A stretch of 64,000 nt of DNA, taken from Fulvivirga marina (GTDB lineage Bacteria; Bacteroidota; Bacteroidia; Cytophagales; Cyclobacteriaceae). The notes under the pieces were generated by a model. The model did no database searches, had not been told where the DNA came from, and worked only from the letters and a program-made list of their open reading frames with translations. Within the stretch, counting starts at the first letter, position 1. Each line of letters starts with the position of its first letter. This document shows positions 32,305 to 41,884 of this stretch, one piece after another. Location: contig NZ_JAEUGD010000067.1 of NCBI RefSeq assembly GCF_016775155.1, forward strand, positions 357,622 through 421,621, read 5' to 3'. The translations under genes were made by a program, and so were the position numbers.

Positions 32305-32868
32305 TTATTCTCCTTTATTCTCTTCTCCTTCAGCAGGAGTTTCGTCTTTAGGCTCTTCTACAGCCTCAGCAGATTCTGCTACAGCTTCCTCGGCTGCTGC
32401 TGCATCTTCAGCTTCGCTTTTCTTTTTAAGCGCTTCCGCTCTAGCTTCCTTAACTTTAGTTTCAGCTTCTTTTCTAGCTTTAGCACTAGCAGCAGCTTCT
32501 TTGGCAAGTTTATCTTTCTTCGACTCGATTTTAGATTCTTTCTCTTGCAACCAAGCTTCGAATTTTTTATCTGCCTCTTCCTGAGTAATCGCTCCTTTAT
32601 TAACACCTATTTGCAAGTGTTTCTTAAGCATAATTCCTCTGTATGAAAGCATAGCCCTTACTGTGTCAGTAGGTTGTGCTCCATTCATTACCCACTGAAA
32701 AGCTTTCTCCTCATTCAACTCAATAGTTGCAGGGTCAGTGTTCGGATTGTATCTACCAATCTTCTCAATGTAGCGACCATCACGTGGTGCTCTAGCATCT
32801 GCTACGACTACATCGTACAATGCTTGTTTTTTACGACCTCTACGGGCCAATCTGATTTTTACTGCCAT
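32305..32868 (-). CDS. rpsP: 30S ribosomal protein S16 with a long charged C-terminal extension
   Basis: The first 88 residues or so are S16 ([44 protein letters not shown]). A further 99 residues follow: a Lys/Glu/Ala-rich probable coiled coil ([20 protein letters not shown], then [21 protein letters not shown]) and a very acidic tail ending EGEENKGE. S16 is normally 80-90 residues, so the protein is about twice the usual length; extended S16 proteins are seen in other Bacteroidota. The role of the extension is unknown. It heads the rpsP-rimM-trmD unit, with a -7 box about 50 bp upstream. Confidence 0.94.
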   Translation of the reverse strand: MAVKIRLARRGRKKQALYDVVVADARAPRDGRYIEKIGRYNPNTDPATIELNEEKAFQWVMNGAQPTDTVRAMLSYRGIMLKKHLQIGVNKGAITQEEADKKFEAWLQEKESKIESKKDKLAKEAAASAKARKEAETKVKEARAEALKKKSEAEDAAAAEEAVAESAEAVEEPKDETPAEGEENKGE

Positions 32869-32920
32869 TTTTTTATTTAGTTTCTAAAACTACGGATCAC
32901 GTCCGCCCTTTAAAAGACTG

Positions 32921-32928
32921 CAAAGATA
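32921..32928 (-). promoter_or_regulatory. -7 box of rpsP (TATCTTTGCAGTC)
   Basis: On the minus strand TATCTTTG matches TAnnTTTG and continues as CAGTC. A weak -33 candidate, TGTG, lies 20 bp upstream. The rpsP start is 52 bp downstream. Confidence 0.7.
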
Positions 32929-33154
32929 AGGTTATTTTCCAAATAATTCACACAGCCAAAGTAAAAGAAGGACGCATACCTTGAAATACATCTTATTGGG
33001 AAGAAGGGTTAGTTATTTTGCAAACAAATAGCTGTCGCTAGTGTTCCAATTTTAACCAGAAAAGTGTGAATCCCTAAAAAGCCCTCAACTATACTGAAAA
33101 TTAAACAAATTTGTTAAAGCGAATAAACGATTTTTTAATTGTATTTATCTTACC

Positions 33155-33162
33155 TACATTTG
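33155..33162 (+). promoter_or_regulatory. -7 box of odhA (TACATTTG)
   Basis: TACATTTG matches TAnnTTTG, with TTTT at the -33 position (three of four bases, 19-bp spacing). It lies 26 bp before the ATG at 33189 and inside a longer open frame from 33111, which decides the start. Confidence 0.65.
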
Positions 33163-33188
33163 TTTTACAATTTCACAAGAACAAACCC

Positions 33189-35906
33189 ATGGATAAATAC
33201 TCCTACATTTCCAACGCTCACGGCCATTATCTGGATGAGCTGTATCAAGCATACAAGCAGGATCCCTCATCAGTAGATCAATCATGGCAAAAGTTTTTCG
33301 AAGGTTTTGAATTTTCTCAACAGAAGTTTGGGGAAAACGGACATGTCTCCACTGAAGAAAGCTCTAAGGAGACCCAGGTGCGCAACCTGATTCACGCATA
33401 CCGCTCAAGGGCGCATTTAAAGTCAGATACAAACCCGGTACGTACAAGGCGTAACCACAATGTAACGCTATCATATAAGGATTTCGGTTTATCAGATAAT
33501 GACTTGAATACGGAATTTGAAGTTGGCAGTGAAATAGGTTTGGGTAAAGCCAGCCTAAAAAAGATCATTGAAACGCTGGACACAATTTATTTGGGCCATA
33601 TAGGTTTTGAATATATGCACATCCGTGATTCAGAAATTCTTGATTGGTTCAAAAGAAAATGTGAAAAAGAAGGCCTCGACACGAACCCAGATAAAAGCAC
33701 TAAGCAAAGAATTCTAAGCAAGCTGAATGAAGCTGTAGTCTTTGAAAACTTTCTGCACACAAAATTTCTTGGTCAGAAAAGGTTCTCTCTCGAAGGTGGA
33801 GAAAACACCATTCCGGCCCTTGATCAGATCATACACTATGCGACAAACTTCGATGTAAAAGAGGTTGTTATTGGTATGGCACATAGAGGCCGCCTTAACG
33901 TACTGGCCAACATCATGGGCAAAACCTATGAGGAAATATTCAGTGAATTTGAGGGAACAACAGACCCTGACCTTACCATGGGTGATGGTGACGTAAAGTA
34001 TCACATGGGATATTCCAGCCGGATAAAAACTGTCTCAAACAAAGATGTTTATGTAAAATTGACACCAAACCCATCTCACCTTGAAGCAGTGGATCCTGTC
34101 GTTTTAGGTTATACACGAGGTCAAATTGATGACGAGTACAGCGGAGACCCAAAAAAGGCCATGTCAGTATTAATTCATGGAGACGCAGCATTAGCGGGTC
34201 AAGGTCTTGTTTACGAGATCATACAAATGTCAGAGCTTGATGGCTATTCCACAGGCGGAACTATTCACTTTGTAATTAATAACCAGGTTGGTTTTACTAC
34301 CGATTATGATGATGCCAGATCAAGTATCTACTGTACTGATGTTGCCAAAATCATAGATGCCCCGGTACTTCACATCAATGGAGATGATCCTGAAGCTGTA
34401 GTGTTTGCTTCAAAATTGGCGGTAGAATATAACCAAAGATTTGGCAAGGATATTTTTATTGATCTCCTATGCTACAGAAGACATGGTCACAACGAAGCTG
34501 ACGAACCAAAATTCACTCAGCCAAAATTATATAGCCTCATCGCCAAACACCCTAACCCAAGAGAAATCTATGTAAAGACTCTAATTGAGCGTGGGGATAT
34601 TGATGAGGAGAATTCCAAAAAGCTTGATAAAGAATTTAGAGACCTATTACAAGACAGGCTTAACGAAGTGAAGCAGAAGCCTCTTCCTTACAAACCTCAA
34701 AAGGTAGAAGAAGAATGGCAGCTCTTACACAGGGCTAAACCAGAAGATTTTGATGAGTCTCCAGACACGAGCATAGATCTGAAAGTTGTTGATAAAGTAG
34801 CTAAAGCGCTTACTTCTCTTCCTAAAGGGTTTAAACCCTTAAAGCAAATCGATAAGCTCATTAAAGACAGAAAAACTAATTTCTTAGAGAAGAAGGAACT
34901 CAATTGGGCTGATGCGGAATTGCTGGCTTACGGATCTTTATTGACCGAGAATAAGTTGGTTCGTATGTCTGGCCAGGATGTGAAAAGAGGTACATTCTCT
35001 CACAGACACTCGTTTGTATTCGATGCCAATACTAACGAGCCATATTGCAACCTCAATCATATTGAAGAAGGTCAGCAAAAATTCCAGATCTATAACTCCC
35101 TGCTTTCTGAGTTTGGTGTTCTAGGTTTCGAATATGGATATGCAATGGCCACACCCAATGCATTGGTACTTTGGGAAGCTCAATTTGGAGATTTTGCCAA
35201 TGGTGCCCAAGTTATGATTGACCAGTTTATAACCAGTGCCGAATCCAAGTGGCAGCGTATGAATGGTCTTGTAATGTTACTTCCGCATGGTTATGAAGGA
35301 CAGGGGCCTGAGCACTCCAATGCCAGACCTGAAAGGTTTTTGCAGTTAGCCGCTGAAGAAAACATGATTGCAGCCAACTGTACTACTCCTGCAAACATAT
35401 TTCATTTACTAAGAAGACAAGTAACCTGGAGCTTCAGAAAGCCTTGTATCGTATTTTCTCCAAAATCGCTTCTTAGGCACCCTAAGGTGATATCTCCAAT
35501 CACAGATTTTACGGAGAGTAAATTCCAAGAGGTAATCGATGACAACTATGTTACTAAAAAATCGGTTAAACGGGTATTGCTATGTAGTGGTAAAGTCTAC
35601 TATGACTTGCTGGAAGAGCAAGAAAAGAAAAAAATCAAAGACATTGCCATTGTAAGAATTGAGCAATTGTACCCTTTCCCTAAAAAGCAACTTGACAAGG
35701 TACTGAAACAGTATAAAAATGCTGAACTATATTGGGTACAGGAAGAACCCTCAAACATGGGGTATTGGTGGTTCATCAAGCGATTTAAGGAAGACTCCAA
35801 ACTAGAATTAGTTTCTAGAAAAGCCAGTGCATCTCCGGCAACCGGTTATGCAAAAGTGCATAAAGTAGAACAAGCACGTATAGTAGAAAAAGCATTTGAC
35901 AAGTAA
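33189..35906 (+). CDS. odhA: 2-oxoglutarate dehydrogenase E1 component
   Basis: The 905-residue thiamine-diphosphate enzyme decarboxylates 2-oxoglutarate and transfers the succinyl group to lipoyl E2. The N-terminal E2-binding helix reads SYISNAHGHYLDELYQAYKQDP. Core motifs are GMAHRGRLNVLANIMGK, the diphosphate/Mg region HGDAALAGQGLVYE, VINNQVGFTTD, and the transketolase-like C-half EAQFGDFANGAQVMIDQF with LPHGYEGQGPEHSNARPERFLQ. The start at MDKYSYISN is preferred because an upstream in-frame start at 33111 lies before the -7 box. It forms an operon with odhB (23-bp gap) and lpd. Confidence 0.96.
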   Translation: MDKYSYISNAHGHYLDELYQAYKQDPSSVDQSWQKFFEGFEFSQQKFGENGHVSTEESSKETQVRNLIHAYRSRAHLKSDTNPVRTRRNHNVTLSYKDFGLSDNDLNTEFEVGSEIGLGKASLKKIIETLDTIYLGHIGFEYMHIRDSEILDWFKRKCEKEGLDTNPDKSTKQRILSKLNEAVVFENFLHTKFLGQKRFSLEGGENTIPALDQIIHYATNFDVKEVVIGMAHRGRLNVLANIMGKTYEEIFSEFEGTTDPDLTMGDGDVKYHMGYSSRIKTVSNKDVYVKLTPNPSHLEAVDPVVLGYTRGQIDDEYSGDPKKAMSVLIHGDAALAGQGLVYEIIQMSELDGYSTGGTIHFVINNQVGFTTDYDDARSSIYCTDVAKIIDAPVLHINGDDPEAVVFASKLAVEYNQRFGKDIFIDLLCYRRHGHNEADEPKFTQPKLYSLIAKHPNPREIYVKTLIERGDIDEENSKKLDKEFRDLLQDRLNEVKQKPLPYKPQKVEEEWQLLHRAKPEDFDESPDTSIDLKVVDKVAKALTSLPKGFKPLKQIDKLIKDRKTNFLEKKELNWADAELLAYGSLLTENKLVRMSGQDVKRGTFSHRHSFVFDANTNEPYCNLNHIEEGQQKFQIYNSLLSEFGVLGFEYGYAMATPNALVLWEAQFGDFANGAQVMIDQFITSAESKWQRMNGLVMLLPHGYEGQGPEHSNARPERFLQLAAEENMIAANCTTPANIFHLLRRQVTWSFRKPCIVFSPKSLLRHPKVISPITDFTESKFQEVIDDNYVTKKSVKRVLLCSGKVYYDLLEEQEKKKIKDIAIVRIEQLYPFPKKQLDKVLKQYKNAELYWVQEEPSNMGYWWFIKRFKEDSKLELVSRKASASPATGYAKVHKVEQARIVEKAFDK

Positions 35907-35929
35907 TAACATATTAAAAATATATTCCG

Positions 35930-37471
35930 ATGAGTTTAGAAATCAAAATTCCTGAAGTAGGTGAGTCAATCACCGAAGTAGTTATAGGCTCTTGGTTAAA
36001 GAGCGACGGAGACTATGTAGAACAGGACGAAATCATTGCTGAAATTGAAACTGATAAAGCTACTCAGGAATTTCCAGCAGAAGCTTCTGGCGTGCTACGC
36101 ATTAAGGCCAACGAGGGAGATACTGTTGCGGTTGGTGCAGTAATAGCAGAAATCGATACCGACGCTAAGGCTGGCGGGAAAAGTGATGCTCCTAAAGAAA
36201 GTACGGCAAGTACCACTACTTCTTCCGATGACTCTGAAGAGGGTAAGAAAACCGGAGAAATAAAAGAAATGCATGTATCAGAGCTTGGGGAGTCTATTAC
36301 TGAGGTCACATTAGCTTCTTGGTTTAAAAAAGATGGAGATTTTGTAGAGCTCGACGAAACAATAGCAGAAATCGAATCAGATAAGGCCACTTTTGAACTA
36401 CCTGCTGAAGCGAATGGAATACTTCGTACGGTAGCCAGTGAAGGTGATACTTTAGAAATTGGTGCTCTACTTTGTAAAATTGAAGTTATGGAAGGAAAAC
36501 CTTCTGGAACAACTTCTTCAACAAGCCAAGAAAAGCCCGCAGAAACATCATCAGTATCAGTTTCAGGAGAAACAACATATGCGACTGGGCACCCTTCACC
36601 TGCTGCAGCAAAAATTCTCGAAGAAAAGGGTATTAATGCCGGAGACGTAAAAGGTAGTGGTATTGATGGACGTATTACTAAAGAAGATGCTGAGAAAGCT
36701 CAGAAGCCTACTCAGCAAGCACCAAAAGATACCTCCAAACCAGCAGCCACCAGTACAAGTGCTGCAGGAGCCAGAGACGAGCGCAGAGAAAAAATGACTA
36801 ACCTGCGTAAAACCATCTCCAGAAGACTTGTAGCTGTTAAAAATGAAACAGCTATGTTGACTACCTTCAACGAGGTGGATATGAAACCTATTATGGATCT
36901 ACGTAAAAAATATAAAGATCAATTCAAAGAAAAATACGGTGTTGGTTTAGGTTTTATGTCATTCTTCACCAAAGCATGCTGTCAGGCTCTTAAAGAATGG
37001 CCGGCAGTAAACGCAGCAATTGATGGCGATGAAATAGTTTACCATGACTATTGTGATATTTCAATCGCCGTTTCGACCCCTAGGGGGCTCGTAGTTCCAG
37101 TGGTTAGAAGTGCTGAGGCAATGGATTTTCAGAGTATCGAAAGTGAGATTATCAGACTTGCCGTAAAAGCACGCGATGGGAAGCTCACAATTGATGAAAT
37201 GACCGGTGGCACATTCACGATTACTAATGGAGGTGTGTTTGGCTCAATGCTTTCAACACCGATCATAAATGCACCACAGTCTGCAATTCTTGGAATGCAT
37301 AATATTGTAGAAAGACCTGTAGTAGTTAATGGTGAAGTCCAAGTCAGACCGATCATGTACGTTGCACTATCTTATGATCATAGAACCATTGACGGTAGAG
37401 AGTCGGTAAGCTTCCTTGTAAGGGTAAAAGAGTTACTTGAAGATCCTACTCGCTTAATGTTGGGAGTATAA
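35930..37471 (+). CDS. odhB: 2-oxoglutarate dehydrogenase E2 (dihydrolipoyl succinyltransferase) with two lipoyl domains
   Basis: The 513-residue protein has two lipoyl domains in tandem, with lipoyl-lysines Lys43 ([11 protein letters not shown]) and Lys152 ([11 protein letters not shown]). The usual SucB has one lipoyl domain in about 400 residues. Ser/Thr/Pro/Ala-rich linkers separate the domains. A peripheral subunit-binding domain follows ([35 protein letters not shown]), then the acyltransferase core, with catalytic His484 and Asp488 in [11 protein letters not shown]. It transfers succinyl groups to CoA. The position between odhA and lpd, and the [15 protein letters not shown] segment typical of succinyltransferases, support the substrate assignment. 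Confidence 0.95.
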   Translation: MSLEIKIPEVGESITEVVIGSWLKSDGDYVEQDEIIAEIETDKATQEFPAEASGVLRIKANEGDTVAVGAVIAEIDTDAKAGGKSDAPKESTASTTTSSDDSEEGKKTGEIKEMHVSELGESITEVTLASWFKKDGDFVELDETIAEIESDKATFELPAEANGILRTVASEGDTLEIGALLCKIEVMEGKPSGTTSSTSQEKPAETSSVSVSGETTYATGHPSPAAAKILEEKGINAGDVKGSGIDGRITKEDAEKAQKPTQQAPKDTSKPAATSTSAAGARDERREKMTNLRKTISRRLVAVKNETAMLTTFNEVDMKPIMDLRKKYKDQFKEKYGVGLGFMSFFTKACCQALKEWPAVNAAIDGDEIVYHDYCDISIAVSTPRGLVVPVVRSAEAMDFQSIESEIIRLAVKARDGKLTIDEMTGGTFTITNGGVFGSMLSTPIINAPQSAILGMHNIVERPVVVNGEVQVRPIMYVALSYDHRTIDGRESVSFLVRVKELLEDPTRLMLGV

Positions 37472-37499
37472 ATAAAACTTTGGTTTAAAAAATATTAAC

Positions 37500-38900
37500 A
37501 TGCAATACGACGTAACAGTAATTGGTTCAGGCCCTGGTGGATATGTAGCTGCTATCCGCAGCGCACAGCTCGGTTTTAAAACAGCCATTATTGAAAAGTA
37601 TAATACCCTTGGTGGAACCTGCTTAAATGTAGGCTGTATTCCATCCAAAGCAATGTTGGATTCGACAGAGCACTACCATAATGCGGTAACTCATTTTAAA
37701 GAGCATGGCATTGAGATCAGTAAGCCAAAGGTAAACCTAAAGCAAATGATTGACCGAAAGGCAAGTGTGGTAAAACAGACCTGCGATGGCATTGATTTTT
37801 TAATGAAAAAAAACAAAATCGATGTTCACCATGGTGTAGGATCTTTTGTTGATAAGAACACCATTAAAATCACCCCTGAAAAAGGTGATGCCAAGGAAAT
37901 AAAAACCGATAAAGTAATCATTGCCACAGGTTCAAAACCTGCGGATCTGCCTTTTGCCAAAATAGATAAAAAGCGCGTGATTAGCAGCACTGAGGCATTG
38001 GAGTTAAAAGAAATACCCAAACACCTTATCGTGATTGGTGGTGGTGTGATAGGTATGGAGCTGGGTTCTGTTTATTCAAGAATTGGCTCCAAAGTTACCG
38101 TGGTTGAATATATGGACAAGATAATACCTACTATGGATGGCACCATGGGCAAAGAGCTTACAAGGTCTGCCAAAAAATTAGGTATGGATATTAAGGTCAG
38201 TCATAAGGTAACTTCTGTAGAACCCAAAGGTAAGGAGGTTGTTGTTAAAGCTGAGGACAAAAAGGGCGGCATCGTTGAGATCAAAGGCGATTACTGCCTC
38301 GTTGCTATCGGCAGGAAACCATATACTGCTGGTCTTGGGCTTGAAAATGTAGGTATTAAAACCGACGATCGAGGGAGAATAGAGGTCGACAATCACTTAA
38401 AAACTAACATTGATAATATCTATGCTATTGGTGACGTAGTGAAAGGTGCCATGCTTGCGCATAAAGCCGAGGAAGAGGGCACAATGGTAGCAGAGCAATT
38501 TGCAGGTCAGAAACCGCATATTAACTACCGCTTAATACCAGGTGTGGTATATACCTGGCCAGAGGTTGCCAGTGTAGGTTATACAGAAGAGGAGCTGAAA
38601 GAGGAAGGTAGAGCTTATAAAACAGGAGCTTTCCCTTTCAAAGCCTTAGGCAGAGCCAGAGCTAGTATGGATATCGATGGACAAGTAAAAGTGCTTGCTG
38701 ATAAGCAAACAGATGAAATTCTTGGCATTCATATCATCGGTGCAAGAGCAGCCGATATGATCGCAGCAGGAGTTACAGCCATGGAGTTTAGAGCGGCAGC
38801 TGAAGATGTGTCACGCATGTCACACGCTCACCCAACGTACATGGAAGCAGTAAAAGAAGCCTGTCTGGCGGCAACTGATAATAGACCCATTCACATTTAA
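37500..38900 (+). CDS. lpd: dihydrolipoyl dehydrogenase (E3) of the 2-oxoglutarate dehydrogenase operon
   Basis: The 466-residue flavoprotein has the FAD motif GSGPGGYVAAIRSAQLG, the redox disulfide in GGTCLNVGCIPSK, the NAD motif GGGVIGMELGSVYSRIG, YAIGDVVKGAMLAHKAEEEG, and the catalytic HAHPTYMEA near the C-terminus. It differs from the stand-alone copy at 13839-15233, which has GGICLNWGCIPTK and HPHPTMSEA, so the two are paralogues rather than a recent duplication. It is the third gene of odhA-odhB-lpd and is followed by a strong terminator. Confidence 0.96.
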   Translation: MQYDVTVIGSGPGGYVAAIRSAQLGFKTAIIEKYNTLGGTCLNVGCIPSKAMLDSTEHYHNAVTHFKEHGIEISKPKVNLKQMIDRKASVVKQTCDGIDFLMKKNKIDVHHGVGSFVDKNTIKITPEKGDAKEIKTDKVIIATGSKPADLPFAKIDKKRVISSTEALELKEIPKHLIVIGGGVIGMELGSVYSRIGSKVTVVEYMDKIIPTMDGTMGKELTRSAKKLGMDIKVSHKVTSVEPKGKEVVVKAEDKKGGIVEIKGDYCLVAIGRKPYTAGLGLENVGIKTDDRGRIEVDNHLKTNIDNIYAIGDVVKGAMLAHKAEEEGTMVAEQFAGQKPHINYRLIPGVVYTWPEVASVGYTEEELKEEGRAYKTGAFPFKALGRARASMDIDGQVKVLADKQTDEILGIHIIGARAADMIAAGVTAMEFRAAAEDVSRMSHAHPTYMEAVKEACLAATDNRPIHI

Positions 38901-38906
38901 TTATAG

Positions 38907-38939
38907 AATGCCCGGAATCCAATCCGGGCATTATTTTTT
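38907..38939 (+). terminator. terminator of the odhA-odhB-lpd operon
   Basis: A perfect 10-bp stem (AATGCCCGGA with TCCGGGCATT) and a 6-nt loop are followed by ATTTTTT. It ends 9 bp before the rhomboid start. Confidence 0.9.
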
Positions 38940-38947
38940 AGCCAATT

Positions 38948-39568
38948 ATGTCAGTGACATTAATACTTGTAATTATCACTGTTCTTGCCAGCTTATATGC
39001 ATGGAACAATCAGGATCTGCTTAGGAAATGGATATTCAATCCATATAGTGTAAACGAATACCGACAGTATTACCGTTTTGTCACATCAGGGTTCATTCAT
39101 AATGACTTCGTACATTTACTATTCAATATGTTGGTACTTTGGATGTTCGGAGAGCAAGTTGAATATGTTTTTGCTGCAATTTATGGTATTAGTGGAAAGG
39201 CCATTTTCGTAGCACTCTATCTGTTGGGGATAATAGTTTCTGACATACCAACTTACTTAAAGCATAAAAACCACGCATATTACAACGCCTTGGGAGCCTC
39301 TGGTGGTGTTGCTTCGGTTTTGTTTAGCTTTATCCTGTTTGCCCCAGCTCAAAAGCTATACCTCTATGGTATTATCGGACTACCTGGTATAGTGTGGGCC
39401 GCATTGTACCTCCTATACTCAGCCTACATGGGTAAAAGAGGGGCTGACAATATCAATCATGATGCTCACCTTTATGGCGCTTTGTTTGGGGTTGGATTTA
39501 CTATATTGGTCTATCCCAAAGTTATTCTACATTTTATAGATCAACTGGGCAACCTCAGTCTTTTCTAA
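38948..39568 (+). CDS. rhomboid family intramembrane serine protease
   Basis: The 206-residue protein has six predicted membrane segments. The catalytic serine is Ser118 in LGASGG, and the partner histidine is His174 in HDAHLYGALFG. The transmembrane-2 region FIHNDFVHLLFNMLVLWMFGEQVE carries the conserved His and Asn residues that shape the oxyanion site. Such proteases cut transmembrane substrates within the membrane. It follows the odh operon terminator and faces a convergent DUF4249 gene. Its substrate is unknown. Confidence 0.9.
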   Translation: MSVTLILVIITVLASLYAWNNQDLLRKWIFNPYSVNEYRQYYRFVTSGFIHNDFVHLLFNMLVLWMFGEQVEYVFAAIYGISGKAIFVALYLLGIIVSDIPTYLKHKNHAYYNALGASGGVASVLFSFILFAPAQKLYLYGIIGLPGIVWAALYLLYSAYMGKRGADNINHDAHLYGALFGVGFTILVYPKVILHFIDQLGNLSLF

Positions 39569-39661
39569 CACCTTAACAAAGCCTATTGGTTAAGACAACG
39601 ACTTTGACAGTACTTACTACGGTCTAGTTGTTTAGAACCCTAATTTATAGGGAATTGCCAT

Positions 39662-40792
39662 TTATCTAATCCACCATTCCGGTTTTTCCAGTGTAGCCTT
39701 GCCATTGGGGTATCCAAGACAATCCTTGCAAGGATCAATATCTCCAATAGCTGGAGGTCCATAAGGCTTGAGACATTCTTCGCGCAAATGATTATATACA
39801 TAGTATGATAAATCAGTGATATCAAAATACCACCTTTTTGCCTGCTCTGAGGCTATCCAAAAATACCCAACAACCTTTTTGTCACCCTCTACGCTGTTAA
39901 TATTAGTCTTTAGGTTGTAAGGAGGTTTATCGAAAAAGGCTCCTGCTGTAGCCTGTTCCTGCAATTCTTGGAAGAAATAATAGTCTTTTTCATTGAGTAT
40001 ATACTGTTTTACCAGCAGAGAGAACTTCTCAAACAATCGCTCATTGCCGTGCGTTTCCATAAAGAAAAGGTCATTTGCATATCCGCCTACATGATCCTCC
40101 TGCAAAGTATAGTTTGGCAAATAGGTGCTGCTGCGTATCCAACATGTTTTATTAATATAAGGTCTTAAAGGAACAGTATATTCCCATATAGGCTCAAAAT
40201 CCCATTTGTAGTACCTAGGTAGTCCACTTTCATTTTTAGGGATACCAACATTCACATTAATACCCTCTATGGTTTTAACCTTTTTCTCTCCCGCCACAAT
40301 CTCATGGACCTCTTTTGATAACTCTGTAAACGACACATCCCCCATTTCCTGACCATCAACCTCAGGAAGTCTCAGCCATTCAGATTCAAATTTATCACCA
40401 TCAGGAAGAGAGATTGATAGCTTATAATCCATCCCCGGGCTTGCGGCAAAATCACCATAAGCAAGCCAATATTCGCCTTCATTAATCTCATGATACCACC
40501 AACTATTTTTACTATCTCCGGATAATAACTGGATTGAGGCTCCAACCACAGGCTCCCCTCTCTTGTTCGTAACATCGCTTGTATAGCTTAGCTTAACCTT
40601 GAAGTAGCGACCATCATTTGGGTATGCCCTTGACTGTTCATACGAAACATCCGTAATAAATCCATCAACTATCAATACAGGCGTATCATCCTTGATAACA
40701 AACTCATAAGGCTCAATACATCCTATAATTGCAATGAAAAGCAGTACATAAAAAAACCTGAAGCCCATACTATTTATAATTTTGATAATCAT
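39662..40792 (-). CDS. DUF4249 family outer-membrane lipoprotein (copy 2)
   Basis: The protein of about 376 residues is a lipoprotein with the lipobox IIGC. The beginning of the mature part (CIEPYEFVIKDDTPVLIVDGFITDVSY) and the pattern NDGRYFKVKLSYTSDVTNKRGEPVVGASIQL are typical of DUF4249. The start at 40792 lies 3 bp after the upstream stop; an alternative ATG at 40768 would give a shorter signal peptide. A still longer frame to 40864 overlaps the upstream gene and is rejected. DUF4249 lipoproteins commonly accompany TonB-dependent receptors and are presumed to help bind their ligand at the surface. It is a clear paralogue of the gene just upstream. Confidence 0.85.
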   Translation of the reverse strand: MIIKIINSMGFRFFYVLLFIAIIGCIEPYEFVIKDDTPVLIVDGFITDVSYEQSRAYPNDGRYFKVKLSYTSDVTNKRGEPVVGASIQLLSGDSKNSWWYHEINEGEYWLAYGDFAASPGMDYKLSISLPDGDKFESEWLRLPEVDGQEMGDVSFTELSKEVHEIVAGEKKVKTIEGINVNVGIPKNESGLPRYYKWDFEPIWEYTVPLRPYINKTCWIRSSTYLPNYTLQEDHVGGYANDLFFMETHGNERLFEKFSLLVKQYILNEKDYYFFQELQEQATAGAFFDKPPYNLKTNINSVEGDKKVVGYFWIASEQAKRWYFDITDLSYYVYNHLREECLKPYGPPAIGDIDPCKDCLGYPNGKATLEKPEWWIR

Positions 40793-40794
40793 TA

Positions 40795-41880
40795 TTACTT
40801 TTTCCACCAAACCGGGGGGCTTGTACTTGGAACACCGTTTCCATATGCCATACAATCCCAACACAAAGGGCCTTTATCTGAAAGTGGATTCAAACAATAC
40901 TCCCTAATTTTATCTTTAAGTACATATGAAAGATCTCTCTGACTAAAATACCAACGTGTTGCTCTTTCACTAACCACTGTAAAATACCCTTTTACACCTG
41001 TTCCATCCTTTGCTTTAAGGTTTGTTTGCAGATTATAAGGAAGAGCGTCGCTAAGCGAAGTATTTGTTTGTTTTTGCATATCACTCATGAACTGGTAGTA
41101 ATCCTTGCTAATAGCAAACTGTTTTACAAGAAGTGAAAAATCCCAGAGTAGTCTCTCATTACCTACTGTCTCCATAAAGAATAACTTTTTGTCATACCCT
41201 CCGACGTTATCTTCATGAAGTACATAATCAGATAAATAAACGTCGCTGCTTATCCAGCACCTTCTATTTACAGAAGGATTGCTAGGTGATTCAAATTTCC
41301 ACGTAGGCTCAAATTTCCAAAGATAGTAAACACTACTTTGGGTTTCATTTATAGGCAAGCCTATCCTAACATCAACCCCCTGAATTTCTCGAATTACTTC
41401 CTCCTGGGCAACATACTGATAGCTAAGCTCCTCCGTTTCTTCATATGATATATTCCCAATAGGTGCTAAATTTCCATCAGGCACAGCTTCCCATTCGCTT
41501 TCATAATGCTCACCTTCAGGAAGGTCCACTAATATCCTGTACTTACCACCCTTCATCGCTTTAAAATCTTTATCCAAAAGTAGGTACTTTCCATCACCCT
41601 CCTCAGTGTATAACCATCCTTGATTACTCTCATTTTCAAGCTTGACCACTGCACCAGTAACTGCCTCCCCTCTACGGTTAGTAACGTCACTAGTATAGCT
41701 GAGTTTAACATAGAAATACCTGCCATCATTTGGGTATTCCAGTGTTTCATTATATGAAACATCCGATATAAACCCCTCAACTACCAAGGCTGGTGAATTG
41801 TTCCTTATTACAAACTCGTATGGCTCTATACAGCCATTACTAAATAAGATAAATAAACAAAACAAGAGCCCCCTCTGCAT
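40795..41880 (-). CDS. DUF4249 family outer-membrane lipoprotein (copy 1)
   Basis: The 361-residue protein begins at MQRGLLFCLFILFSNGC (lipobox SNGC, Cys17). The 41922 start of the longer frame would overlap the receptor gene by 38 bp, whereas 41880 leaves a 4-bp gap. The mature part starts CIEPYEFVIRNNSPALVVEGFISDVSY and has NDGRYFYVKLSYTSDVTNRRGEAVTGAVVKL, nearly matching copy 2; both end with a DC..Y.NG....WW pattern. Two such proteins behind one receptor suggest either a two-part ligand cap or duplication with altered specificity. The ligand is unknown. Confidence 0.86.
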   Translation of the reverse strand: MQRGLLFCLFILFSNGCIEPYEFVIRNNSPALVVEGFISDVSYNETLEYPNDGRYFYVKLSYTSDVTNRRGEAVTGAVVKLENESNQGWLYTEEGDGKYLLLDKDFKAMKGGKYRILVDLPEGEHYESEWEAVPDGNLAPIGNISYEETEELSYQYVAQEEVIREIQGVDVRIGLPINETQSSVYYLWKFEPTWKFESPSNPSVNRRCWISSDVYLSDYVLHEDNVGGYDKKLFFMETVGNERLLWDFSLLVKQFAISKDYYQFMSDMQKQTNTSLSDALPYNLQTNLKAKDGTGVKGYFTVVSERATRWYFSQRDLSYVLKDKIREYCLNPLSDKGPLCWDCMAYGNGVPSTSPPVWWKK

Positions 41881-41884
41881 TTTC

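Larger units (their letters stand above)
32869..33188. other. divergent promoter region between rpsP and odhA
   Basis: This 320-bp gap holds the rpsP promoter (32921-32928, minus) and the odhA promoter (33155-33162, plus). The middle shows no gene or strong hairpin. Confidence 0.6.
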
